Assembly (NCBI GenBank): GCA_963965975.1
Contig: OZ014425.1
Coordinates: forward strand, 2,679,501 to 2,743,500
Direction: 5' to 3'
DNA from: Xestospongia bergquistia
Lineage: Eukaryota > Porifera > Demospongiae > Haplosclerida > Petrosiidae
DNA length: 64,000 bases
The notes below the pieces were generated by a model. The model was not told the origin of the DNA. It saw only the letters and a program-made list of their open reading frames with translations, and did no database searches. Numbering within the stretch: the stretch's first letter is position 1; every line of letters begins with the position of its first letter. The translations under genes and the position numbers were made by a program. Shown one piece after another: positions 28,045-38,404 of the stretch.

Positions 28045-28970
28045 AAGGGGGAAATGTTTCTGTAACTGTTTGTGGTGTTTCCATCCTAGCTTGAGCCATT
28101 CTCAGAACCCATAGCTGATGTGGTGTTTGGTTGTGTGCTGTACGTAGAGGATGATTACACCATGCCTCATGAAACATGTCTACTTGAGATTGTATAATTG
28201 GTAGATAAACAAAAAGTTGAGGGCACATATATCAACTTCACTAACTGAATCTAATAGACCTACTTCTTCCAGTGAATAGAACAGGAAGTAATAGAATCTA
28301 ATGCAACCTTCTCTCCATAAACGTTCTATTCTTTGGTTGTGGACACTTCAACCACAGATGAAACTTCCTCTCTCCAGACCTTTCTTGAAATGCTCAAGCA
28401 TGAAGTGTCCAACTAGAACATTTTCTCCTCCACACTCCGAATGTACATGAGATGGTAATCCATAACACTTGACACCTTGCAGAAATGCATTAAAAACAGT
28501 CACAGCTTTGTTAGTAGAGGCTACTTTTAAGTAAACTGGAACTCGGCTATATACATCTATTCCTTCATGTATTACTAATAGCCGCCTCATAACTTTGTGA
28601 TATCCATCAATCTGCCAACATTATATTGCTGACAATGAAAAGTTCTATGTAGCCTAGTTTCAAATCCCAAGGGGTCAACACAATGAATAGACTCTTTTAC
28701 TCTTTCTCTTTGCAATATCTCACCATTAACTTTAAGCAGGGTCTGTATTGATCGTATACCACAAGCAGGTAAGAGTGTTACAATCTCGTTAACCAGGTCA
28801 TGCAAATGTTGATTAGTTATTTCACTGAATCAATTACATTCAATTCCAAATTCTGTTAGTCTTCTTTGAATCATATGTGTAGAGTAACCTATCAGTGCTG
28901 CAATCTAAGTTTATTTAAATCCAAGAATCTAACTTAATCCTCACATATGTCTAAAGGTGGTCGACCATGG
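28045..28970 (-). pseudogene. Broken DDE integrase-core transposase
   Basis: Fragments lie in order on the minus strand. Near 28970 is a GRPPLD start, as in Hin/resolvase-like helix-turn-helix heads. GYSTHMIQRRLTEFGIE lies near 28880. A central segment (28587-28805) includes LLPACGIRSIQTLL and HRTFHCQQYNV. The core contains QIDGYHK (first Asp) and GIDVYSR, then HSECGGENV, where the family normally has Asp (SDxGGEN) and here Glu. SVHNQRIERLW supplies the catalytic Glu, and EAWCNHPLRTAHNQTPHQLW is near the C-terminus. Breaks are a stop near 28837, a deletion with frameshift between YNV and WQIDGYHK (near 28600), an in-frame TGA at 28348-28350 (CGA to TGA in the expected GRSVHN), and a frameshift near 28205. 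The enzyme would have cut and joined transposon ends; this copy is dead. Confidence 0.85.
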
Positions 28971-29354
28971 CCTCTCACACCCAAAGTAATCACCTTCATT
29001 GCTAGTCAATAGTTAATTGAACAATAAGTTGGTGGACTACTCCAGTTATAGGAGTGAAGTCCCAGCGATTAGGAACCAGCAATTCTAGGTGCATACATAT
29101 AAATGGTCAGCTCCCTTATAAGAGCCTTCTTAGTGCATACATATCTCGAGGAATAGATTCTCTTAAATCCTCTCTATTCCTTCTCAAATTTGTCTATGCT
29201 TTCAATCCATCCATCCATCCTTATCAAGCTGCTGCATACACAGATAACACAGCTTGAGTTTAAATTGATTATAGTCATTGTAGTATTGTGTTGGTAGAGT
29301 AAGTGAGAAAGTGAAAAGTACATGTAGTGGCTGTTGGATACAAGGTTGCTGGAT

Positions 29355-29439
29355 TACTTACTTTTGCAATCCTCTAAATAGTCACCAAAAAGTGTGTACG
29401 TTGACATGTCTTTCTCCTTTCTATGACTTGATTTCTCAG
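29355..29439 (-). repeat. Right terminal inverted repeat
   Basis: It reads on the minus strand as the near-identical partner of 27245-27329, with substitutions such as ACA for ATA and TAT for TGT. Beyond 29439 the sequence is unrelated to the satellite. Confidence 0.9.
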
Positions 29440-30140
29440 GGTAGCGAACTCGGTTTTGAAACAGTGACTTGATACTCACTATTAGAAATAAAAGAGCAAA
29501 CACATTACCACAAAGTACACGTACTATTGACTTTTCTATTCAATCAATACCTGGAGTCAATTCAGTAGGGGGTGTGAAGGAGCAGTGAAAAGGTTTTCAT
29601 ACTATTCTGATGAGACTTCATGGCATCTGTCATACCAAGAGTTTGAAGTCTGTTCAATAGTTGATCAAGCTTACCTTTTTTATCAAAGTATTGTATACTT
29701 TGAGTTAAGGACTGCCATAGACTTGTTAAAGGCTTTATGCTTGATGATTAGGCTGTAAGTCCGTTGTAATCATGCCAGTTAGGATGATGTCATTTTTCTC
29801 AAGTTAATTGGTTACTAACATCACTTTCCAAAGATACCTTGTGCCTGAACTTCAATATCTACTTCATTGGAAATTTTCACGCAAAATAAATAAGGTATAA
29901 GGAATGCCATAGCCATCTCTGACTTTATCCTTGGCAATTAGGTTTTAAGTCTGTAGTAATCGTACCAATTAGGATCATGTCATTTTTCTCATAGATCTAT
30001 TGTGCCAAAACTTCAGTACATACTCCATTCGCAATTTTTACTCATATAGATGACGAATCAATTACAGTTTGCAATAGAAATCTTAAGGCTTCATGCTGGC
30101 AAATTAGGGTTTAAGGCTATTGTAATCATATCGTATTATA
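29440..30140. repeat. Intergenic DNA with diverged copies of a roughly 195-bp repeat
   Basis: A segment around 29735-29805 (GTAATCATGCCAGTTAGGAT, then GTCATTTTTCTCA) recurs at 29938-29995. A weaker copy is near 30095-30135. No coding potential is seen. Confidence 0.5.
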
Positions 30141-30380
30141 TTGCTGATAATAGTAATACTTAATAATGATAATAACAATAATAATGATGGTAAAAATAAT
30201 AATAATAGTAATAGCTATGATAATAATAATGATAATAGTAATAATAAAAAGAACAACAACGGTAACAATGACAATAATAATGTTATTTTTTAAAAATTGG
30301 ACCAGCCATAGGCAGAGACATAATGCATCCTGAAATTATAATAATAACAACAATTAACAATAATAATAATGATCATCATA
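30141..30380. repeat. Imperfect AAT/AATGAT microsatellite
   Basis: Interrupted (AAT)n, (GAT) and (AAC) runs occupy 30150-30260 and 30337-30372, with a short unique stretch between them. The stretch from 30380 to 30778 holds no recognisable feature. Confidence 0.8.
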
Positions 30381-30778
30381 TCTCAGTTAGCTATTAAAAT
30401 ATGAATTAACTGACTTAAAGGTCTATTGAAGACTCTTTAATTGGTTTCGATTTGGAGAAACTGCTGCCCCTTATGTAGAGAATAGAGGAATGCAATAGAG
30501 CAAAATTCAGTTTTCATCTAATCTGTTCGATGGTCTTATTATAGGATGTCTCACTTTTGTCACTTAGAAGAGATGCTATAGAATGATGTTGCACATTTGC
30601 CTATCCGTCCACAAGTTGAGAGAATCAGTAGGATGAAGGTAGAATGTTCTATCTCAAGTACCTGTTGGTCACATTGTTGCATTTTATCATCCTCATGTTA
30701 ACAATACACAGCTACGAGTGGAGCGAGACAGTCTAAAGGGACAAAACGATTAACATCTGTACATCAAAAAAATATCTC

Positions 30779-31640
30779 TCAAACCGGCCACCCATACCAC
30801 ATTTCCTGCAATGTCAAGGTAGCATAAGGGCTGGTATTTGCTATGTTGTAATCTATCTGTTCTCCCGATAGTTGTTGCAGACTTGGCTCTATCGACACAT
30901 TGTAACACACTTCAGAAAGGAAGGAGGCAGTAATGTTGCATATTTCGTTCTGTCTTATAGAGGGAACCCCCCATTCAACAAGACAGCACATGCTCAGTTG
31001 TAAAGGGTTGGCCACAATTATAATGTGAAGGAGAATTCTTAAAGGACCAACCATAGTGGAGATATCATGCATCCAGAAAAGCTGTCTTACGTAGTGTGAA
31101 TCCATGAGATTTGATTGGTAAAACTGAGAGCCAGATGGACCCACCGTTTTCATTAGAAAAGATCCATAGGCCTAGTTTGTTATAAAGAAAAAGCTGCATT
31201 ATCCTTTTTATACTTCTTCTCTTTTCTTTAATGAAGGTTTTGATCCAGAGTTGTTTCCAGCTACAGTTCACTGGGTTTGCAGATGTTGATTGGTTGTTAA
31301 TAAGTTCAATGAAGGGACCACAAATCGAACTTGAGAAAGAAAATTGTCCTAATGCAAACATAGCCGGTTTCTGTATCCCATGAGGATGGGACGTAGCGAT
31401 GAAGTTTAGGGAATTAAACTCTTCACACCAAAGACTAATCTTATTTTTAGCAATTTGTCTTATGGAATTGTGAGATCCAATAGGCTAAGTACCTCCAAGA
31501 TATTCAAATCTATCTGAACTGACCTGTATCCCAGAACCAGCAGAGACCCTCTTTGCCTCAGAGTTGAAGTCAGGTTTTACAAGTAATTGAGTCTTCCGAA
31601 GAAACCATACTGTTGGCCTAGTGTATTTGGCTGATCCAAC
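30779..31640 (-). pseudogene. LINE-type reverse transcriptase C-terminal relic
   Basis: Minus-strand fragments match, by recall, the end of a reverse-transcriptase polyprotein common in sponge and cnidarian genomes. Near 31620 is LGQQYGFF, then KTQLLVKPDF, RFEYLGG, and HPHGIQKPAMFALGQFSFSS. SIWLSVLPIKSHGFTL and a YLHYGW segment follow. NCGQPFTTEHVLSC resembles the CCHC motif before the restriction-like endonuclease of R2-type LINEs, with the first Cys apparently Tyr. Next come GVPSIRQNEICNITASFLSE and IEPSLQQLSGE. Breaks are an in-frame stop after YLGGT, a stop after FLDA, a stop after VLSC, a frameshift just beyond that, and another near 31605. The palm with the active-site Asp pair is missing, and the copy looks 5'-truncated, as LINE insertions often are. 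The exact clade is uncertain. Confidence 0.75.
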
Positions 31641-32641
31641 CACAAATTAAAATTCTGAGAGGGAGGGGCTGGCAACGCGAGACTATAATAATTATTATAG
31701 TTGAACTCAGCTCATGTGGTCGTTTTAATATTCTTGACTGTATTGTTCTTATTAAAGGAAATTGAAGATAGTCTCGTATAATACTTGGGAGAGGGTGAGC
31801 AACTCTGTTGAAGTTAGCAGCACATTCCTGTAGGTGGATCTTAAAACCGCGGTATGTGCTGCTGCAGAAGCCTAATTAATGCCTAATTAATGTCTCATCA
31901 CCACATGACAATGCTACAAGGAAATTTGTATTATTTTGGATATGAGACTGCACTGAAAGATCTCTGAAGGTCAGTGTTTTTGTATTGATGCCTAGGCAAC
32001 AATAGCAAACATTAGTGTAGTATACTCTGCTCAAAGCATTATTGATTGTGCATCAAGTGCTTATGTTGTAGGATATGAGACTCTTATTGGCTTAAGATTG
32101 GTTTGTAAGTCCAATATAACTTCAGGGTTTCCAAGTAATATTCAAATTTCTGACTTTCTTTCAAAGCATTTCAGTACAAATTTGATCAATATGACTATCA
32201 GATTCATATTAAAATACAGCAATATGTCATTTCTATCACTACAATAGAGTTCAAGTTAATAACTTAAAATCAAGAACTTTGTGTTTGGATAAGGGAAGCT
32301 GTCTTTGTACGAGGCACTTAACTGCCTTTTCATGTCAAAAGTGAAATTTCTCCGTTATTGACAAAGTGAGAATCTGTAAGTATAATTCAATGAGGTTATA
32401 GGTTACGACTTATTATCTGGAATTACCTGTGGCCAGACAATTGATTTCATAACATCATTTAAATAGAAAACAGGTTTTTTAGACAATCACTCGCCAAAGC
32501 AAGTAAATAGTAATTAATTTCCATTACCTACATGAAACTGTATGAAGTAATTGTTTGTTAGACTGATATTCTCACCATATCATCAAGGTCAATTGGCCAA
32601 TCATCATCCACATACTTTAAAGTCACTATAACATTCTCCAT
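31641..32641. other. Intergenic, no feature recognised
   Basis: I see no coding pattern, inverted repeat or tandem repeat in this 1-kb stretch. Confidence 0.5.
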
Positions 32642-33262
32642 TTAACCCTTTGACGGGCGGGGCAAATTAATTGTAATCACGCCCATGGGCGGCTACTTTT
32701 TGAATAATGTTTTTCAACAATAGCAACGCTTTAAAAGCTTACTGTAGCAACAAGACGACGCTTTCAGGTTAGTAGCTAGTGTGAGGGTGTAGGTAGGCTG
32801 TTGTTGTTACCTTAACAACAAGAAAAGCCATAAAATGAAAGCTAAACTCTGTAGTATACTACGACAAAAAACGCTTACATTTCGAAGCCAGTTCTGAAGC
32901 AGTAGAGCTCGAGTGATCATTTTTATGAACATACAGTTGATTTAGTTGTTGTGTGGTGAGTCTGTTGACACTTTGTTCTTAGCCAAACGATGTAAACTAA
33001 GTGCACAACGAAGGTTTTCTTGGACACATCTCATAATGACACAATCACATCCTGTCAATTTATTTGGGTGGAGCTTTCAATTGGGGAAGAAAGCAATTGA
33101 CTGAAGTAAGTATTTGTTTCTTGTAGTATTCTACCTGCTGTTTCTTCACTTATAGTATTATAACCTTAAAATGAGTCTTCTAATCTTCCTTTTGGATGAT
33201 TTATAACTAGGTGAGTATAGTATCTTCTATAAAGACACACCACTAACGTACACACACAAAGA

Positions 33263-33740
33263 CACAGGCAGGAAGAGAAGCATGTATGTATAGACACAAC
33301 ATACAGTCAGGCAAAGTGTGGCAATATATTATAACTGTTTGCTAGTGTATGTATAATGTAAGTGTATGTGTGTGTGCATATACACACAGCTAAAAGAGAA
33401 GCATCTACATATAGACATAACATACCGTCAAGCAATGTGTGGCAATATATTATAACTGTTTGCTAGTATATGTATAATGTAAGTGTATGTGTGTGTGCAC
33501 ATACACACAGCCAAGAGAGAAGCATCTACATATACACACAACATTCAGTCAGGCAATGTGTGGCTAACTGTTTGCTAGTGTATGTATAATGTAAGTGTAT
33601 GTGTGTGTGCGTGTGTACATACACAACATGCACACACAGCCAGGAAGAAAAGCATGTACATATAGATACAACATATAGTCAGGCAAAGAGTGGCAATTGT
33701 TTGCTAGTGTATGTATAATGTAAGGTGTGTGTTTGTGGTT
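33263..33740. repeat. Minisatellite of about 120 bp, four copies, with TG tracts
   Basis: Units starting near 33273, 33392, 33513 and 33638 share AGAGAAGCAT, ACATACAGTCAGGCAA, GTGTGGCAA, TGTTTGCTAGTGTATGTATA and a (TG)n tract. Copies vary in the tract and in an ATATTATAAC insert. It lies inside the piggyBac relic, downstream of the transposase remnant, so it expanded after or during decay. Confidence 0.85.
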
Positions 33741-33904
33741 TCTTGTTATCAGTAGATAATTTTGTGTGTGTGTCTGTGTTTGTGGTTTCTTATTATCAGT
33801 AGGTAATATAATATATAAGTATATAGTACATGAAGAAATAAATGAAGTCTGAATATTGAGTAAGGGTTGATTGTAGATAATTTAAGTATTTAAATCTTAA
33901 AACA

Positions 33905-35270
33905 TTAATGTACATGTAAAGATGTTTTGCATATCTTACATCGTGCAGCTACCCAGACTTTGATCCCCCCCTTAGTAGGCCTTTTTGCCATATATTGAAT
34001 CCAACTAAGCGTCCCTATGAATCCTATAATACTCTCGTCCACTGATATATTTTTTCTGGTGTGTAGGCTCATTTAAACGCTGTAATGATAAGGTCAGGTA
34101 GAGGATGAATCTTGTACAACTTATCGTAGTTGGTGCTACCTCGTTCTCGCATTTTGGTTGAATCATTTAAATGAAAGTACTTCATTAATAACTCGAATCT
34201 TCTAACAGACATAATTGCTGTGAGTGACTCATTGTAAAATGGCCACTTCGTACTCCAGTAAGATCTAATTATTTGTACTATATGTATTTCTAATTACAAA
34301 TGCCTAAAGTTTTTTTTAGAAAAGAGCTAATAAAATTCATAGTCGCTTAATTAGCTAATAAAGCTGTACTTTATAATAAAGCTTTCATATTTATATTCTT
34401 TGATAACAGTATTCATTGGTGATGATTTATAATATTATTAAAATACAATGAACATTATTACCAGACAATGAATTAATTACCAGAGATGAATACAATTAAA
34501 TTAGCCTTTTTATATAATTACCTCAAAGTTGGATAACCAATAACACCCATTGTTATAATGATTGCCAAGAAAGGATTGACTTCACTTCTGTCCATAGGGT
34601 TTCTTCTCCACTCATTACCACATGCATGACGATGCATATCCAGGTATTCCTCAGATGATGCAAGCTCTTGTTCATCAAATCAGACTGTCGCAGTATAAAT
34701 GAGATCTTTCACTTCAGAAGTAAAGAACTGATTGAAAAAACGCCAATAGTGTGCACATGATGTTATCAGTGATGCCTGGTACAGCAGTAAATGCTTGTAC
34801 TATAAAAGATTATTATTATTTACAATTTCTGTGTAAAAACCATGTATTATGTAAGTACCTATCAGGTGTACAAGTAGGAGGTGTTTGGTCTCGTTGTTGA
34901 TGACAAGGATTGATAGGACCTATAAGTAGTTGCTCAGGAGTAACAGCACTGATAGGTGTAGTTTCTGATAACTTTTGAACTAAAGTAGGTGTAGGCTTAG
35001 TAGGAAGTGAGTGCATGGGATAGACGAATGGAATGGAATGGAGGGAGCTGGTGTTGCCTGCATCAGTATCAGCAATATTGTGGCTGATGGAATGCTCATT
35101 ATCTTAATTAGGTGGGGCTAATGCTTACAAAATAGTATCATCTGGTACAGGATTATGTCTAATGGAATAGTTCTGCTGCCTCTCCATCATTGAGGATTAA
35201 AGGATTGTCCACGTAGCCATCAAATCATCATCCTAATCCTCGCTAGGAATACCATCCATGTACTCGTTAA
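33905..35270 (-). pseudogene. Broken piggyBac transposase (PGBD/DDE_Tnp_1_7 type), spliced
   Basis: Three minus-strand exon-like blocks can be read. The first (about 35270 down to 34859) is an acidic or proline-rich N-terminus with several stops, ending at an AG|GTACTT donor. The second (34522-34799) contains FFNQFFTSEVKDLIY and NPFLAIIITMGVIGYPTLR and ends at a GTAATT donor. The third (from about 34260) contains YWSTKWPFYNESL, RRFELLMKYFHLNDSTK, NYDKLYKIHPLPDLI, then NISVDESIIGF with the first catalytic Asp, and KGGIKVWVAARCK. These are the hallmark blocks of piggyBac transposases. Breaks are an in-frame TGA at 34680-34682, another at 34069-34071, and a one-base frameshift just before NISVDES. 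The region encoding the later catalytic Asp residues is absent, so the protein is dead. Confidence 0.85.
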
Positions 35271-35646
35271 AAAACTCAGGATGAGGGAGTAAGCGCTCGT
35301 TTCTTCTGTTAGATTGAGCAATGGCCAGTTAGATAGAATACAGTAATGATGCTTTGACAAGTTTAGTTCGCGTTTTACAAAAGAATAAGTTGCTTGAGAC
35401 GTGTTCATAGTGGTGGATGCAAATTTGCATCCGCGCCCGAGTTCGAACCGCCCGGGTGGATGCAATTTTGCATCCGCGTGCGTCAAAGGGTTAATAGTTG
35501 TCTGATTGTGTGCTATTTTGTATCATAAAAACATGAATTTTATATGATATTTGTAAACACACTTCATTTGCTTTGATTGTTGTTCTAATGAACCCTCTTG
35601 TAAATATGCAGTCACTGATACAATGATAGAATATTATCTATAGTAT

Positions 35647-36932
35647 TCACATTATATGAAAAACATACTGATCTGATTTGTCACGTCTGAAGTTTGGATA
35701 ACTTTTAAGGTAAAATTCCTTGCCCCATTTTTGTTCAGTACAAAATATATCATCCTTATCTATTACTGGTTCAGATGTAAATGATGGAAGTAGTATGTCA
35801 TTGTCCTCTAAATCTTCTACTAAATATCAATCACAACATAGAATTTATAGAACAGTATGCTTACGATCCATTATATAATTAACTTCATTGTCTCCATCCC
35901 AGCCTAAAGTTACCAAAGATTGAAATTATAATCACTCAGTATTTATGTAATTTATTATGTACCTGAGTTGACATAAGTTTTGATGGTTTCTATATAATCT
36001 GGTGGAACATTTTCCATATGCACTTCTGCTACTGAACAGCTAGATATTAACAGGCAATGTATTAATGTATAATGAGTGTACTCATTTCATGAACAGCATA
36101 CCTAATTTTAAGGATCCATTTCTTGTAAGTTGTCAGCTATTTTTTTAAAATAATGTCAACATGTAATAAACAGTCTCTACCTCAAAATCATCCTCATCAT
36201 ATGATAATCTGAGATAACTTGCCACATACTGTTAAGTTTAATTGACTAATGTAAATGTTAAATCTTAGCTATGCTTTTCACATACCTTACATATATATAC
36301 ATTTCTGTAGATGTCATGGCATGTGTCCACTGTTGCACATCTGTGTGTATATAAGTACCATAAAAGTACATTTGCGGATGTGTAATGTACTTTGGAATGA
36401 TAGTATCTCCACTTACTAACGGATAGTTTAAACTTTGACAATGTACACAAATATAGCCTATGTTTTTTTTAAATGTTATCTTATGTAATAATTTCTTACC
36501 ATATGCTATTTATTAAATGAGGCCGACTATTATGATATGAATCAACTTCATATATGACCTTATCATTTACATCAACAACCTATGTAATGTATCCCAAACA
36601 TATATTGTGTTAATTAAGGCACTGACGATGAGAATCCAATGTTGTGGACAATGAATAGGAAATATGATCATGTCTTTCTCTAACAGATTTTTGCCCTATA
36701 ATTTATTACTTTTCATACTTCGTTAAAATTGTAAAAGCCTTACATATTTTATAACACCACTAAAGCCTCTTGCTCTTAATAATGGAAGGAATGTGGAGTT
36801 GACAATGGCTATGTTTCTCTTGTTTTAACAATTTCTGTGACGTGCATGTAAAATGATTTGACTTACATCTTTTGCTAACAATATTAAGTAATTCATTATC
36901 ACCTACACAAGTATATACTATTATATATACTG

Positions 36933-37010
<78 letters not shown>

Positions 37011-38335
37011 CATAATATATACACTGTTTGCTTTTGCAGTTAGCCACACTCCTGGCTGTAAAGTATTGTATGGTGCCTTAATCTCTTTCCAGTCCTTTAT
37101 TCAAATATATAGAATAAATTCTTTGCTAGCAATGCACTTACTATTTCCTTGTCTTCATTAACAACAACAAGTGGACTCTGATAGAAATATTATAACAGTA
37201 AAGTATGCACATTTTAACAACAGACTGACTTCGCTCCATGTTAAAATTGGTGGACAATCAATCACTTTTAATACAGTCTATAGTTAGCAAAATGAATTAC
37301 AATATGTATTATGTGATATACAATAATTGCATGCTAACCTCAGACTCATCAGACTTGTATATAGCTAGACATACATTTCTCTAAGAGGTAATCATAATGA
37401 TGCATTGTTTTCATTATCTTTACTCACTGAAATGTAATCTATATTTCTGTTGTAATCGTAGTTAGTATTTACATTATTGTCATCATATTCAATCCATTCT
37501 CCACCTGGTGTTTTCACTAATGCAGTGTCTATTGTGTTTGTTTTAATGTAGGTATCTTATAGCTGTATAATAACTTACAGTGACCTGTATCTACAGATGT
37601 TGGATGGATGTCCATGATGAACCTAAATGGAAGCAAGATTAAAAGGATACTTTCATTGTCATCAGTACTAACAGCTATTCCAAGTAATCTGTACGTTCTT
37701 GAGGTGTAATCATGTCTGGTAGTACTTTCAATTGTAATTGACCTATCAGATATAATATCAGATGGATTACATTGCCTGCATCTTACTCTTGTAGCAACAA
37801 TGGCTTGTTTGATTTTTTACTTGAATGTGTGTTTCGAGAAATGCCTATTATCTGTACATCAGGTAATGAAGCAACTTTTGTGCTAACAGTCATTAGACGT
37901 TAATTGCAAGGTATGCATTGTAGGCTTTATTATGACATTATTGTCCACAATAAACAGCTTACAAATGATGGGATGATTCATCTGATTAACAAGATATTTT
38001 CTTCCACCACAATTCTGATATGCGGTCTTCTTTATGTCCACTACTGAAATTAGTAGTATTTTTGTGTACTCTTCTCCAACATCTATCTAATTGTTAATAT
38101 AAACGACACACACTATAACAGACCTCCTTGCAGATAGGACATTGTTTCTCAGTGATTGTATACATATTAAACAGTTTCTGTTAATTAGACAAACATCTTA
38201 CTTGATTACAGTTGTATATTTCTTAAATCTCTATTACCTCCATTGATTGAACAGTAAGGGATCATCAAGTAATTCTATTCCTTCTATTACATCATTCTGG
38301 CCACCAAAATCTATGTGTGTTGATGTCATCAATGT
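35647..38335 (-). CDS. Multi-exon gene: USP (C19)-like region fused to Ulp1/SENP (C48)-like region
   Basis: I do not recognise this as a named gene. Nineteen minus-strand exons join in phase from 38177 to a TGA at 35647-35649, about 495 codons. Upper exons: 38112-38177, 37963-38086, 37787-37874, 37579-37742, 37428-37528, 37339-37353, 37230-37277, 37142-37177, 37023-37094, 36867-36902. Lower exons: 36744-36818, 36627-36695, 36500-36579, 36291-36432, 36181-36228, 36102-36136, 35963-36039, 35865-35903, 35647-35819. Most introns are 44-74 nt, with GT-AG ends. An earlier exon, 38238-38335 (FGGQND, ELLDDPLLF), fits the USP fold but leaves in a phase that does not match the next exon. The boundary near 38087-38123 is also uncertain, since the simplest intron is only 25-40 nt. 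The C-terminal tail is acidic (EDLEDND). Long phase agreement argues for a real gene; the N-terminal misfits could mean decay. Confidence 0.7.
36291..37094 (-). other. Ulp1/SENP (peptidase C48)-like region of the gene
   Basis: The order matches SENP proteases. LQPGVWLTAKANS and VIMNYLILLAKD stand for WLxDxVINxYLxLL. IVNSTFLPLLRARGFSGVIK stands for the FxTFFYxKL..GY segment. KDMIIFPIHCPQHWIL supplies the catalytic His in HW, and VVDVNDKVIYEVDSY the Asp 17 residues later, the same spacing as in human SENP1. The Gln pair (VQQ) before the active Cys is present. Six residues after the second Gln, where SENP1 has the Cys of DCG, this model reads Thr (MTS). YVASYLRLSYDEDDF follows, like the CKYAxYL helix. 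The intron between WL and VI contains the (AT)n tract. The domain would bind SUMO-like modifiers but may not cleave. Confidence 0.75.
36925..37015. repeat. (AT)n microsatellite in an intron
   Basis: About 85 bp of nearly pure TA repeats with single G or TT interruptions, inside the 120-nt intron 36903-37022 of the C19-C48 gene. Without it the intron would match the usual size of its neighbours. Confidence 0.95.
37428..38335 (-). other. USP/UCH (peptidase C19)-like region of the gene
   Basis: In order: HIDFGGQND..ELLD, like the QQDAxEFLxxLLD helix of USPs; QCPICKEVC and later YQNCGG, resembling the USP zinc ribbon; LPDVQIIGISRN, like LPxxLxIxLxRF; YRLLGIAV; then DTGHYTALVK with the catalytic His, and GGEWIEYDDNNV with the Asp that follows it. 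GHYxAxVK plus WxxxDD is the classic C19 His box. The zinc ribbon appears to keep only three of four Cys. Expected role: removal of ubiquitin or a ubiquitin-like modifier. The Cys box is not cleanly placed (see the 38405-38600 entry). Confidence 0.72.
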
Positions 38336-38404
38336 CTATTAAATTACATATATTATATCATATTGCCTAGAAATAAATGAGTACTGTTATCATCTGTGAA
38401 TTAA

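Larger units (their letters stand above)
27245..29439. mobile_element. Decayed DNA transposon with long interrupted inverted repeats and DDE-integrase transposase
   Basis: The ends are inverted copies: 27245-27329 pairs with 29355-29439 (about 85 bp, few mismatches, outer end CTGAGAA). A second inverted segment pairs 27712-27793 with about 29253-29343. The left arm has about 380 bp between the two segments; the right arm has only about 12 bp there. The interior holds a minus-strand transposase relic. The family is a eukaryotic integrase-core (rve-like) transposase; IS3EU is my best guess but is not proven. The left flank is satellite and the right flank is not, so no target duplication can be recognised. 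The element is non-functional, because its transposase is broken. Confidence 0.85.
32642..35494. mobile_element. piggyBac-type transposon relic bounded by TTAA
   Basis: TTAA at 32642-32645 and at 35491-35494 flank an element of 2845 bp. Its ends are inverted: CCCTTTGACG on the left and CGTCAAAGGG on the right, followed inside by weakly matching GGGCAAATT-like and GGATGCAAAATT sequences. TTAA target duplication plus a CCCTTTGAC-type terminus is the signature of the piggyBac superfamily. The inside holds a broken minus-strand transposase and a later-expanded minisatellite. A second local hairpin lies inside the right end (GGATGCAAATTTGCATCC near 35413-35432 and TGGATGCAATTTTGCATCC near 35457-35475). 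Confidence 0.88.

Noticed and set aside
30779-31153. 124-codon minus-strand frame as an intact gene
   Set aside because: Only its second half is protein-like (the RT relic); the front is out of frame with the matching segments upstream.
35220-35486. 88-codon minus-strand frame starting in the piggyBac right end as a gene
   Set aside because: It begins inside the terminal repeat; the transposase N-terminus is better read in another frame with stops.
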